From NCBI RefSeq assembly GCF_021134715.1, contig NC_060021.1, forward strand, positions 4,216,001 to 4,280,000: a stretch of DNA of 64,000 nt, read 5' to 3'. Below the pieces are notes generated by a model that was not told the DNA's origin, searched no databases, and saw only the letters and a program-made list of their open reading frames with translations. Source of the stretch: Daphnia pulex. Lineage: Eukaryota; Arthropoda; Branchiopoda; Diplostraca; Daphniidae. The position numbers and the translations under genes are program-made. Below are positions 22,991-35,400 of the stretch, piece after piece. The stretch's first letter is position 1. The number at the start of each line of letters is the position of its first letter.

Positions 22991-24255
22991 ATATTTTTCA
23001 GATGCCACGTAATCGTTTCAAAAATAGGGGTCACAGACCATTAAAAAGGAATCTTGAGGCGGTGGTTTACGTCGAACCCGAAGCAGCATCCCAGATTCCT
23101 CTGGACCAAATTCAAGTACAGCTCAAAGTCACACCCCAGATTCAATACCAAGGTGCTGGGGCCTAATTCCCGTTCAACTGAACGCCGTAAATCCTTAGCC
23201 GAGACGGCCGAGAGCCAAAAGGAACAGGGCCCCCAAAAAGATTTGTATTGAGTATAAAATAATTTTCTTCTTTTTATTGGTTTTAATCTTTGTTTTGTAG
23301 TCACTCCTAGATACAAGTACTGTGACTGCGCTTGTTCTTTCTTCTGTAGATAAATTCATCGTTTTGAAATGTTGGATCACCCAAAAATATGTCGCATGTC
23401 CTGTCCCCACCCGCGGCATGGCCTTAGGGTATGGGGGACAAAGGGGAGGATTCTTGAACAAAGGATTTCCCCCCCCCCCCCCCCCCTTCAGGACTCCCAC
23501 CTTAATGTTTGATTGAGTAAGTTTTCGGCTTTTCACTGTAACACACAAATAAAAAAAAAATAAGATCTATTTTTCAAATCATTTCTTTATCAGGAATGAT
23601 GCAGCCTAAATATCTACTCTCCGTGCAACATGATTTGTTGAGGAACCCAGTTAGGGATGCCCTCAGTTAAGATTCAGGGAAATATTGATCGTCCTACCGT
23701 TAAAAATTATCCGAAAAACCCTAAGGCCTACCAAGAAATTGGGCCTCAACTTTCTTCCCTATCGAAAAGATTCAGCCTATAAAGCCAAAAAACAGAATTT
23801 ACAAGCCAAGAAGAAAGAAACGCGAAAATTTCGATTTTTTTAATGTCTGAAATTACATGTTAATGCCTTTTACGGGCCATTGCCTGAGCCAACCAGCTTT
23901 GTTATTTTGAAGACGAAAGTGTGCTATCTTCGACGCTTGTACCCGATTCATACTGCACGTGGTTCAAAATAAAATTGCAAGTACTTTTACAACAACCAAA
24001 TCAGTTACATATGTTGTTAAAAGTTTTAGTTTCCTCAAGGTAATTTCTTTGCTATCTTTACCATCTTTTGCTTTTCGACCTATTTATCTTTTCAATTAAG
24101 CAGTTGCGGAGAAGAAAGTCTCCAAATTATAAGAGAAACGAATGGTGTCATGGGAAGTAGCAAGAGGACTGGATGTGGCCTTTTTAAAAAATCAGAAACA
24201 CTTAAAAGAAGAAGAAACTATCGCTGCACAGTTGGTTTTTTGTGGTGGTGTTGTA
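22991..24255. other. No gene recognised
   Basis: Open frames at 22972-23166, 23041-23316 and 23322-23516 overlap on both strands and lack motifs. An 18-base C run lies at 23469-23486. Confidence 0.4.
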
Positions 24256-24498
24256 TAGTCCAGTCCATTAACATGCTGGGGTGGGGTCTTTTAATATAAA
24301 CATTGGATTTTTTTCATTGGCTGGAGTTCTTGGCAAGAAACCTTAACCAAGAAACCTTACTTTACGTTAATTTCCCATTCCCTACCCTACCCCAGTAATT
24401 AAACCACAAGTTTTTTTGCGCCAAGTATGTCAGTCAACCATAAATTTTCCCCATGTAAATACTAAGGGACCCCTCACTAATGTTAATGGACTCGACTG
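24256..24498. mobile_element. Mariner-like MITE, 243 bp, TA target site
   Basis: The left end TAGTCCAGTCCATTAACAT and the inverse of the right end CAGTCGAGTCCATTAACAT agree at 17 of 19 bases. TA flanks both ends (24254-24255 and 24499-24500). No coding capacity. Confidence 0.75.
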
Positions 24499-25039
24499 TA
24501 TCTTCTTCTACCTCTGTTTGGTGGATGCTCTCGGTTTAAGTTTTCTTTTTGGATCCGCTACGTATAAGGTCTGAAATCGACCAAAGACGTTCTTAGTCAC
24601 ATATACATATAACATGACGAATGATTTGCGTTGTCTCAGTTGATTCGATATACGCACTCCCCTTTTGATGACATTTGGATCCAGCTATTGTCTTTCGGCA
24701 TGTGGTATATGAAAACATAGGCGGACGATAACAAAAATTAGATTAGAATTTAGTGTAGAAATGTGTGGCCTCTTATTGCGGAAGAGCTCAAGAAAGACGA
24801 AGCCATTTTTCCATTGGAAATATCAGACTTATCAATGAGATTAAGCACAGCTTCACATTCAGAGCACATGACGAGGAATCAAACAACTGTAAATTATGAG
24901 CCGTGACGACCCAAAGTTTCTCCGCGAGATTAATGTCATCTGATGGGTAGAAGAGATGAACATACAAGACTCCACCAATAACCTTCAAACAATGGACGGC
25001 AAATAAATTGAGTGTAAAAATCTCTGTTTTCTCAAACCA

Positions 25040-25250
25040 AAATATATTTTTACAAGTGTGGTTGCCGTTGCCCGAACCCTATCTGGATTTCTAAACAATA
25101 TAAGTTTTGTTTAGCAACCTTCTTCTTGCCTTCTGTCCCCTTTTTTTCCAAGTCTTCTTTCTGTCAGTCAGCCATTTCCCTGATCTCTATTATCTTACAC
25201 ACTTAAAAAATGACAAGAAGACTACATTATTTGCTCTTGTGACCGTGTGT
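25040..25250 (+). repeat. Copia 5' LTR (approximate limits)
   Basis: The sequence from TATCTGG through TAGCAACCT, CAGCCATTT, CCTGATCTCTATT, TCTTACACA and TGACAAGAAGA to TTATTTGCTC is repeated in the same order at about 27290-27490. The copies differ by scattered substitutions and small indels, so the insertion is old. Confidence 0.7.
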
Positions 25251-25269
25251 CCGATAAATTCATCAACTT

Positions 25270-27215
25270 GCAGCCCTACTGAAAACTGAAACAGGAAGAC
25301 TAGTAAAATTTCTTCGATCAGATAACGGAAGAGATTCTGTATTAAGGAGTTTGAAGAATGGCACTTCAAATTTGGAATCCACCACGAAACAAGCGCTCCT
25401 TACACCCTTCAACAGAACGGAGTTTCTGAACTTGACAAAATTACTATAATGGAAACGAGGAAAAGTCTGATGCATGCTTAGAAGGTTCCACTGGAAATCC
25501 AGGGTGAAGCAGTAGTTTTTTCTGTTAATGTGCTGAATCGTTCTCTTTCTAACACTATTGACACTACGCCAAATGAAGCTTGGTACAGAAAGAACCCGGA
25601 CATATCGCATTTTCGAGATTTCAGTTTAAGGACGTTTGGACATGTACCTTACACAAAACGACAGAAATTGGACAAAAAGTGATCTCATTGGACTATTGCA
25701 ACAGCTCAAAACAAACAGACTGTATGGTTTTAGTTACAAGGAAAATTATCGAAGGCAGGGACATCATCTTTGACGAAAATTCATCATACGGTGGGTAGAA
25801 AGAAACACAGGTCAACTTTAAACACGGAAACTATTGACGACCCTTTTTCTACTGATACTACTTCCGTATCTCCTCCATTACAACTTGGAAGAAACAATCC
25901 TGGAGTTACTGCAATCTGGAATCAGCCATCCATGAGGGATATTACTCCCCTATTAAAAACGAGACATGGGCATTGTCACCTCTTTATCCTGGACGCGACA
26001 GTATTAATACCGAGTTTAAGATCAAACCAGCCCATGAAGACACTTCTGAGCGATATAATGACCGTCTGGTAACCAAAGGTCACACACAGAAATATGCTAT
26101 AGATTATCACGAGAAATTTACCCTTGTCATGAAGCATAAGGCACTCAGAGTCAGGCTCGCAACCGTTTCCGCCTTAGATCTGGAGATAATCCAGTGGGAA
26201 ATCAAAACAGACTTCCTTTTACGGAGTTCTCAACAAAGAGATCTTTACGGATAATCCCGAAGGATTCATCAAACAAGGAAGGGAAAAGGAAGTCTGTCAC
26301 CTTAGAAAATCCTTCCATGGATTGAAACAAGCTCCACGTGTGTTGAACACTATAATTTAATGAGTTCCTCTTAAAGTTTTCTAAAAGTTCAGTTTAGAAC
26401 ATCAAACAGCATATCCTTGGGTGTATTTATAAGGGCAGCTGCGTACTTATCTAAACCCCATCTCACGGCAAAGCTGATTCTTTAATAAAATTTGGTCCAG
26501 TATTCCCCTAAAAAAGAGCCAGCTGATCGAAACCCTTGTCTTGAATCATTTAAACCAAAAAATCAAGAAGAAAAATCAGCAACGGAAAACATTCATTATC
26601 GATAAACAGTCGGCGGCTTATTGTATGTCATGGTAATGTCTCACCCGTACATAGCGTATGCTGTTGGTCAAGTTGAAAAATATTGCCCAAATTCCGGCCT
26701 TGCCCATTGGAGTGTGGATAAGCTTATACTGTACTATTTAGCATAAACCGCAAATTTTAGCCTTTTCTTCATCGACAGTGAAAAGCCTCAACCGTTGGCT
26801 ACTCTTATGCAGATTATTCCGGTGACACTAAAAATCGTTGTTCTACTTCACGTTGGGCCAAAGTCATGCGCCAGGGCCAGCAGACAACAGTCCTGCACAT
26901 CACTTTTCACCACAGAAGCTGAATTTGTATCCGCATTTCCAAGGCCAAGGTCATTCAAAGAGGCTTTTTGGCTTATCCGCCTTCTGAACGAGATCCAGGA
27001 AACTGAGAGAGTTCAAATTCCTACCTATGTGACAATCAGAGTGCCCCTCGGCTTGTGTGCAACCCTGAATTCCATCAGAAACAAAGCAAATCGACGTAAA
27101 ATACCATTTCTTTCGTGAGCAGCAAGCAAGATCCAAGTGAAGTGCAAACCAACTCAAGACGAACCTGCTAATATCTTCACAAACCGCTGGCCGTACCACA
27201 CACGAATCTGAGGAA
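25270..27215 (+). pseudogene. Copia pol remnant between two LTRs
   Basis: Across several frames the plus strand reads integrase fragments (LVKFLRSDNGR, then a TP-N-EF remnant), NRSLSNTIDTTPNEAWYRK-like text, and VTRKIIEGRDIIFDE. The reverse transcriptase start follows at about 25,960-26,330 (RLVTKGHTQKYAIDYHEKF, PEGFIKQGREKEV, HGLKQAP). RNase H is at 26,870-27,190 (ASRQQSCTSLFTTEAEFVSA, KEAFWLIRLL, DEPANIFT). Gag and protease are absent: the 5' LTR runs almost directly into integrase. Many stops and frameshifts show it is dead. Confidence 0.8.
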
Positions 27216-27264
27216 AATCATTTGAGTTAAAGATATTTGCCTATCTCCTAAATATTTTTGTTTT

Positions 27265-27495
27265 GAGGAAGATTGTTAAAATTACATTTTTAGCAACCCA
27301 AATATGTTTTGACACGTATGTTTGCCTAATCCTATCTGGTTGCCTAAATCGTGAAGATATTTTAGCAACCTCCTTCTTCTTGCCGTTTGTCCCCTTTCTA
27401 AAATCTTCTAGCCGTCAGCCAGCCATTTTCCTGATCTCTATTCTCTTACACAATTCGAAAGTGACAAGAAGAGTAAATTATTTGCTCAACTTTTT
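27265..27495 (+). repeat. Copia 3' LTR (approximate limits)
   Basis: It begins near TGTTAAAATTACATTT just after the RNase H remnant and matches the 5' LTR through TTATTTGCTC. Confidence 0.7.
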
Positions 27496-27534
27496 ACCAT
27501 TGGGTATTTATACACTTGTTCTTGCTTTTGTCAA

Positions 27535-28170
27535 TTATCTATACGTGTCTATAACGCAATATGTATTTTCTAACATGACATTACACAATGTTTTTAACAT
27601 CACTGAAATCACTGAAAACCTCGGCGAGTTAATTCGATAAATCTTAAACTCCATTAACAAAAAATTTAAAGTAAGGGCTGGAGGTTCATTCAAATCTAAG
27701 TGCTGAATAAAATCCAGTGGTCTAAGTAATGAACCGTAGTTGAGTATCAATTTTCTGGTAGCAAATAGAGCACGATAACAATGTTCATCCATGAATTGCA
27801 CCAGGAAGGGTTTGTTGACAAACGCTTTGAACTTCTCGTGAACAAAGGAATTGATCTGATGCTGGTTGATGCGTTTGCTCAAGTTATATTATGCGTCGGA
27901 ATCTTACTGGATAAAAAATTCGGCATGTGACTTGGCGTAAAGGGTGCCAGATCGGGAAGAAACTGATTTGGGAATATGAAAGGATGGAATTCCAATGGAA
28001 TCCCAGTGAAGTATCAAGTCTTTAATCAAACTTTGCTTACGAGTATTCTAATGTTGATGTTTGGTTCTAGGACTGGCAAAGTGAAGGTCCCAGTATGGGC
28101 TGATCTAACCGTCTTTAAGGAGTTGACACCTTTTGATTAAGATTGGTTCCTCACTTGATGGTATCGCAGG
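27535..28170 (-). pseudogene. Possible ionotropic glutamate-receptor-like fragment
   Basis: Minus-strand text SAHTGTFTLPVLEPNINI resembles the end of the pore helix region of ionotropic receptors (SAYTG-T-F...P). The frame 27535-27882 that follows (INSFVHEKFKAFVNKPF, DEHCYRALFATRKLI) could be the ligand-binding lobe that comes next in that family. Frames change between the two. The resemblance is weak and could be chance. Confidence 0.25.
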
Positions 28171-30224
28171 CCTGCCACATGTATATGAGTTCTTCCATTG
28201 GAATTAAGACCAGAAGACTTTATTTGGTACTTAGATATTTTCTATTGACAAAATTATTTGTTATTTGTTAAGTCATATCGATATAGTGATGTTTACTTTG
28301 TGTGGTTAATATTAAAATAAAAATTTACAGGTACAATTATTCGCATTTTTTTTCCAAACGTTACATGTGATCATGCATTATAAGAAGTGAAATAATGATG
28401 AATGATTTAATGCATGAAAATGTTTATGAAATGAATTTAATAATTAATTTTGAACTGTGGAGAAGTGAAGAGAATGACGAGCCCAATGTGGCTGCCTAGC
28501 CCAAGTTATTTGGTTTTCAAAGATGTCAACGGAAGCGTTATGTCTTCTTTTGGTTATTTCCCTTGTTACGATACTTGCTCGTTTTGCTCTGACTCTGGGT
28601 CTTCTGGGCATTATGTCAATTATGGCTTCCAAACTTTCCTTGCGCCCGTTCCATCCAGCAACCAGGAGTGGGAGTTGCTAATGTAAGGTTATTATTAATA
28701 ATGTATAAGGGAAGTAATTAACACGTGAAATTTACCGTAAAAAAAATTATGGGAGATGATCTCCCATGGAATCATTCCATCAAAGAAGAACGTTTTTCTG
28801 ACGATTCTGTAAGCTACATTAAAATCCTTTGACCTTTTCGGTATTGCTCCCAAGAATTTATTTAAAAATAGTTCAATAATAAGCGATCTGAGAACTTTTC
28901 AACAGCCTTTCTTGTCTAGCATGGGTTCTGTTTACTCGGTTTGGTATTTTTGTATTTAGTGACAGAGCAACGGTAACATTTGAATTTTTTTGTATCAACA
29001 GCCATTTCATTGTTGTTGTATTTTTTAAAACTTTCTACATGAAATCATCTTTCGATACCTTCAAACAACTAATGCCTGTTTTTATTTAGGAGACTTCAGA
29101 GTTTTTGTAGACAGCAAAAGAGGAATAAGCTTCTTGGGGAGAAAATCTTATGCATGGTCAAAGCATTAATACAAGTTTAGGTTGCTCACCGCAATTCTTT
29201 CTCCAACAAGAGTGCAGGACAAATTTTGTTGTTTAGTTTTTGGGTAGAAGAGCCTTAGAAGTTCACATTCACCAAGGGAATCCAAAGGGTAACAAATATT
29301 AGCTGGTAAGTTAAAGTTCCCTTCATTGATTATTAGGCTACTACTGTTAAGAGCATTTCTAAGATGTTTATTGATTTGAATGCAATATGAAGATGGCTAC
29401 AGACAAGCTGTCAATCAACGTAACACACATTTAACGCTTCCACTCTGGGTTTATAAGGACCCTATCTCTACTTCAGGGGAATTACTCGTGAACACAGCAA
29501 CCTGCTCCCAGATATGAAATTGTACTTGAGATCACTAAAATCTCAATTTGAAAGTCCTCCTCCTTTGGAATTCCGCATGCTAAATTATGATGTGCTCTGT
29601 TGTGTGCTCGTAAAACATCATTGGCCTCGTGTCATAAAACCCTAACTCAAATTAAGCAAAAAAAAAGTACCATTGAAGTCATCTGTATTGATTCAGGAGT
29701 TACTTATTCGGCTCCTCTTACCTCTATACGAACATTTTAAATGTGAAACCTGGATATTTGTAAGAATTTTATCTTTCTTGCATTACTTATTATCGTAAAG
29801 TTTAGTTTTAAAAAATGCTAAAACAAGAGTCTACCAACTTCATCATCTGATTGAGATTGGTTAACTAGCTTATCTTCTATTTCATGGACAGTTTGATCAT
29901 TTATCAAGTGGACATCAGGTACATCATCACTGGAGGATTTTTAACTCCTACTCGACCATCCCTGCTTGATCCATAGGTATTGTGTTACTGCGTCATCAGG
30001 TATTTTCCCACCAGAGTTCGTGCGGTTCGTTCTGTAGATACTTATACTTACTTATACTTATACCCTGACTTCTATTCATCAGTTATCCCCTATCCACGTC
30101 AATCATATAATTCATTTTTACGATAAAAAAATAAGTAGAGAAAACCAATGCAGATTGTCGATAACGTTCACATACTACGTAGTAGAGTTTATACTGAATT
30201 TTGACCCCCTCCCTTTCCCTGTAG
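28171..30224. other. No intact gene; one decayed coding-like patch
   Basis: At about 29,390-29,500 the plus strand reads QAVNQRNTHLTLPLWVYKDP and then STSGELLVNTATC, which looks like decayed protein sequence of unknown kind. The remainder shows only short frames. A small ACTTAT repeat lies near 30,040-30,060. Confidence 0.35.
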
Positions 30225-30968
30225 CAGTCTTGCCGATCGATAATTTTTTTTAGTTTGATCGAACTCAAAGAAAGAAATATGCAATAGTTTAAAGTTATAA
30301 AAATACAATAGTCTACGTAATATGAATTCATTACCAACACCCAACTATCAAGGTCTTTTTTTTGCAACCTCTATTTACTGAAACAGGGATGGTGTTTAGA
30401 ATTGTTGATTTATCCAAATTTTTTGCAGCTTTTCCCAAAGTTACCAATGCCCAAGCTCCGAGTGGGATCATGCTTCTGTATAGGTTATTGCGAAAATTTA
30501 TTGTGTTACTGACATGTAAATATTTATGGAGTTGCAGTTTTCCTTCATGCATCTAAACATTACTTCAATCACATATACAATAAATTAAATCTTTAGATGA
30601 GAACCCTAATTTACCTAGCATTGTGGTGTGATAAATTCGTATTTGGATCTGCATTCTCATCATGAAATTCTTCATGATCGGAAGTCTCCGACATTTCTTG
30701 AAATTCTGCTTCACTTAACTATGCAAATTAATCATGAAACACAGTAATGAAACTAATGTCTGAGCATTGACAGTGAGAACTTTTGAAAAAAAAACGTTGA
30801 CGCTCTTAACAGTATAACCAGAACAACTTTGCTAATTATTGCATTTACTATCAGTAGATGGCGTGCACCAAGAAATGTTGATTGCAAAATTGAGTTCGAG
30901 TTCGATCAACAATTTTGAGTTTGATCGCACTAATCGATCAAAAAAAGAGTTCGATCACGGCAACGCTG
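30225..30968. mobile_element. hAT-like MITE, 744 bp, with 8-bp target duplication
   Basis: The left end CAGTCTTGCCGATCG and the inverse of the right end CAGCGTTGCCGTGATCG are imperfect inverse copies. The exact 8-bp direct repeat CCCTGTAG flanks both (30217-30224 and 30969-30976). It interrupts an older sequence containing CTACGTAGTAG at both sides (near 30,175 and 31,014). On minus, the interior holds an exon-like pair: 30617-30718 (acidic, SEAEFQEMSETSDHEEF), donor GTAAAT, acceptor TTTAG, then 30501-30552 ending in TAA. Confidence 0.8.
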
Positions 30969-30976
30969 CCCTGTAG

Positions 30977-31775
30977 TAGATTGAAGTACTATGCTGACCC
31001 CTTCCCCTAATGCTACGTAGTAGTTTTACAACCCCCCCCTACCCTCTAAAAATTAAACCTTTAAAACTCAATATTTGTATTAAAAAACACACGAATATTC
31101 TTTGTTATTTAATTTTAGATGATATAATACCGGCAAAAAACAAGCGAAAAAATTTTCAGTCAACAGCAGAGAATCAACTTTTAAACTCAACTTAGGGATA
31201 TACAGTTTTGTTTTCGAAGACTGGAAATCCAGGAATTGGATAAGAAAGATCAAGTTCGTCTTCCTCAATCCATTCGACTTCTTCTGGCCCATTTTCACTG
31301 TTAGCAATCAATCATCATTTCTCGTTGACGGTTGGCTGCTACAGAAATTGGTCTTATTCGAGTTTGGGTTTCAATTGAGACAGCATACCGATCTTTTTTG
31401 TGGATGTTCATGTGGTTTTAAAGCATAACCACTAATGCGAAATACAACAAGCAATGATTAAATATGCGTTCTGACAACTGAGATTGAACTATCGGGTTAT
31501 ACAGATCGCAAGGAAATGCTTTGAAGACTCGAGTTGATTGTGGTAATAACCAGTGATGCGAACGTCAACGATACATTACTGACGTATTGAAATACGTATA
31601 ATTCATACGTAATGTAAAACTCACGCGTACTACGTCACCAAAGTAAACCCCTTTTTCAAAACAGAGAATTATTACTAAAAACTCTCTGTTAAGATTCAGT
31701 GACAAGAATAGAGAAGGAAAACAGTGTTTTTCAAAATCAGATCTCTATGCAGCCCTTAAACCACTTTCTGCCGTT
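30977..31775. other. No gene recognised
   Basis: Short frames only. A hAT-terminus-like CAGTGATGCGAACGTCAACG occurs near 31,551 but I found no matching right end. Confidence 0.35.
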
Positions 31776-32440
31776 TCACACAAAGAACTGGGCGTGGCGT
31801 AAACCAAGAAGTAATAATAGAAACTCCGAGCTTCTTGGGGCTGCACAAAATATCATATCATTGCACTTAACAATTTGAAGAAAGTATTGACTACTTCTTA
31901 CATTTTCAGCGAACCAATTTTGATCAGCAACATTCAGTTGCGATTCACCAAGCTCGGAGTGAATAGGGTCAATATAGTCTGCTACTAATGGATGGCCATC
32001 AATCACTACAGAATTCCAAATCTCAGCAAGAGTACCGACATGTTTGAAGTTGACTTTTTCAAGATCAGCATCGACAGTTTTTCCAGAAACATCTAAATGA
32101 CTGACATAAAGATAAGGCTTCAAAATCAATCCGTTCAACTTGCGACTCAAAGGTGCCATTCTTCTTTCTATGCGATTTAACGAACTCCGACCAGGCGCAT
32201 TAGTACCGAAGAAAGTAATGAATAGCAGTCTTGATTACCGTCTGAAATCAAGATGGGTTTCACCGAATTCTCTGTTTTGGTTAGCGCATCGAACTCAGGA
32301 ATGCAAAGAATTTTTTTAAAATCCATTCAATGGGCCTTCGCTGTCGAAGAGCTATGTTTCCAAGAGAGAATGGCAATATATGTCGGTCCAGAATAGCCGA
32401 TAGCATCCGGTTTTCTAAGACAATTCGCACTAACATTAAA
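31776..32440 (-). pseudogene. Transposon-associated arthropod protein, degenerate
   Basis: Minus-strand text reads KPILISDGNQDC, a frameshift, NAPGRSSLNRIERRMAPLSR, then KLNGLILKPY, LAEIWNSVVIDGHPLVADYI and VRSSQYFLQIVKC. I recognise this order (NAPGRS, ERRMAPLSR, EIW-VIDG, VR-SQY-LQIVKC) from multi-copy transposon-linked proteins in arthropod genomes; I cannot name the superfamily with certainty. At least one frameshift lies near 32,170-32,240. Confidence 0.55.
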
Positions 32441-35400
32441 AATTAACATACATTAAAGGGATGAGTTTGTGCCATTATGCCCCCCCTCAATCATAATCTG
32501 GAAGATGAATTTGGTACTCTAGGTGCCTGAGAGTCGGGGCTTGCTTACTTGCTGCAACAATTCAAATAGCCACTCTATATAGCTTAAAATATAAATATTT
32601 AAAAATATGATTATACCACAGTCTTATTGATACTAGGTGAAAAATACCTTGACTTGTCATCTTGAGAAAGGAAAATCACTTTGGAAGGCCCAAGAAGCGA
32701 GGCGATGAGCTGCTTTAAATTGTAGCCTTGCAAAAACGTTAATCAGGATGACTTTTTTGTTGATCATTTTGGCCTCGCATAAGTTGCACTGGAACTTTCT
32801 TAACATGCCACAATCCTTCAGAGCTATTGCTTGGCCTTGGTTTTAATCGAGTAAAACTGAACTTCGAATGAATTCAAAACTGTCTCTGTTTAGTTGGGCA
32901 GTTAAGTCGTGTTCAGTCAAGTCAAAATTAAGTCAATTGTCAAGATGCAACGATAAATCGCATTAAACCTCTCTTTTCTTGAGCGGAATTGCATCGCAAT
33001 ATTAACGATAGCCTCCAAAAAGTACGGTTGAAGGGTTTCAATTTTTGGTTTGCCAAATTCATTGCAAAGTTTCAATTTCAATTTGAATTCGGAAGTGGCA
33101 TATTTCAGAACAAAAGCCAGATTTTTACGAATCTTTTTCTGATTTTTTGGAGATTTTGCATTCCCTCTTGCTTTCCAGCTCAGTATTCTCGCTTTTTTTC
33201 TTTCTGAAAACAATTTCTTAATCAGAAAGCAACATGTCTGCATCACGACGCTTAAACAATCCTACCAACTCGCTGATGTGACAATAGAACTAGTAATAGT
33301 TAGAATGACTTATAGTGTAATTTTTTTTTGCATCTTGCGCAGGAGTTTTTTCATTTTTACTAGCCGATGGGTTGCAATTGTATTTAAAAAATATAGAATA
33401 GCTTCTTTTTCTGATTCACGTGATGATGGTTCAACAAATTTAGATGAACCTGACAGGAATTCAATTTAGTTTACGTGTTCCGACACACTAGATAAAACAG
33501 TAGACTGGACTAACGCTAATGAAGCTTTTGCAAAAGCTTTGGCGAACATATTAACAATGCTGCCTAAAGAATGAAGTTTAACAGTAATGGCAGCTTTTTA
33601 TTCTTTAAAATACTTTTCAGCTTCCACTGAATGATTTTCACTCACTTTTATTGTTAATTCATTCCATCATATTTGTTAATTCATTTAACTTTTTGTTAAA
33701 TTGTTCTTGACATTGTAGACTGGTTTAATCATCATGAGGTTCACATAAAGCTTGGCATAATTGTTGATAAACATTCAAGTTTTTCTTTGGATTTTGTATA
33801 AAAATTGAAAAATTTTGTTTATCTTCTCAGGCACTTTAAAAAATAAACTTAAACAATCACCCTCAGACTGTACACCAGAGGGGAAAAATGATAAACAGCG
33901 GCAGCATAGCCAAATTAGATGAAATGAACGCGTTTTTTATAATTATTTATTTTTTAATCTCTTTTTATAAATTTATTATTTTTTCAATTTTTTCGATTAA
34001 CTACGTATCAAAACGTCAAACCCCCTCCCCCTATTGTAATTTGAAGTGATTACGCTGTTATTTGTCAAGTTAAATTATCAAGGATTCTTTTATTTGTTTA
34101 CACCGTCGATTCAACTTCTTCCTTTTATAATTCATTTTACACAAATATTTTGTTAAATTAGATACCAGTTGTTGGCAAAATACATCTTCTCTTATAGTCC
34201 ATGTTCAATTTTTACATTATATGCCATTCATGTAATTCTGGAATATTCCATTCACCTGCCGTGATTCCAGAGTAACACAGGAAACACGAACTCGATTATT
34301 TAGTAGAAATTCGATATTTTCCAGGAAGATTGTCATCTTAAAGTAAAAATATGAATTAATTGGAATTTTATGCAAACTTTCAACACAAAATAAAACTTGT
34401 ATTGAGGAATATGACACATTTTTAATAAACTGTGTGACATGCCATCAAGTTCCTCAAATATCAGCAATTTTTTTTCCACAAACGCCGTTTAAATCATCAT
34501 TCATTTAGGAAAAACAGATTTTATTAAGGCGAACCGATTTTTTTTTAAAATTAGACCACATAAAATCTCAGCATTCCATTTTTTTAAATTAATGGATGTA
34601 TTCTATTGCACTGTTATATAGGCACATTGGTTATAGGCATTCACTGTAATAAAGCCTAATCCGACGATCTCGTTCTCATCTGGTTGGTGACTGACAGTTT
34701 CAATTTTAAAGCAGCAGCATGCTTATCAGTTTATATTACCATATTATTACTCTATATACTTTAACGTGGCGATCAGTACCGGAAAAATGTCGATGCCAGC
34801 AACCAACAGACACTACTGGTAGAAGCTGAAGAATCTAGAATTAAACGGACAGCAGAAAGTACATCTAAGAAAATTATTAGATAACATTTTTTTTAAATGA
34901 AAGAATGTGTAATAAATTATTCATATTGAATTTTCAAAGAATCAAAAAAAGAACCAAGCCATTTGTCATATTTGGATATAACTGAAGGAGACCTGCCGTT
35001 ACGTTCTCCGTCTTTTCCTTCTTTTTTTGCTGGATGGTGCTCATTTATCAAGATGCCCAAATGGTAGTAGATAGTGCCAAATGTGACTAACCTACTAGTC
35101 TGTACCAAACCGTCCGATAATCTTTCTGAGTGGTTTTATTCAACCAATAAATAAAGACATAACTTCCAAAGCAGTATTATCAAATCTAAATAAAATTTTG
35201 TGGTATTTTCTTTAAAATTTTTCCAATTTTACTTTAAATTGTAAGGAAATATGGTCATAGGATGGTTAATACCAGTGATGAATTTGACGAATTTTTTTAA
35301 GAGCCATTCGAAGTCCCGGCCATAGTTGTGATAACTTCAGCTGCTTGTTGGTTTGTGTTTAAAACGGCTTGTAGACCATCAGTACCTCAGAAAACAGTGA

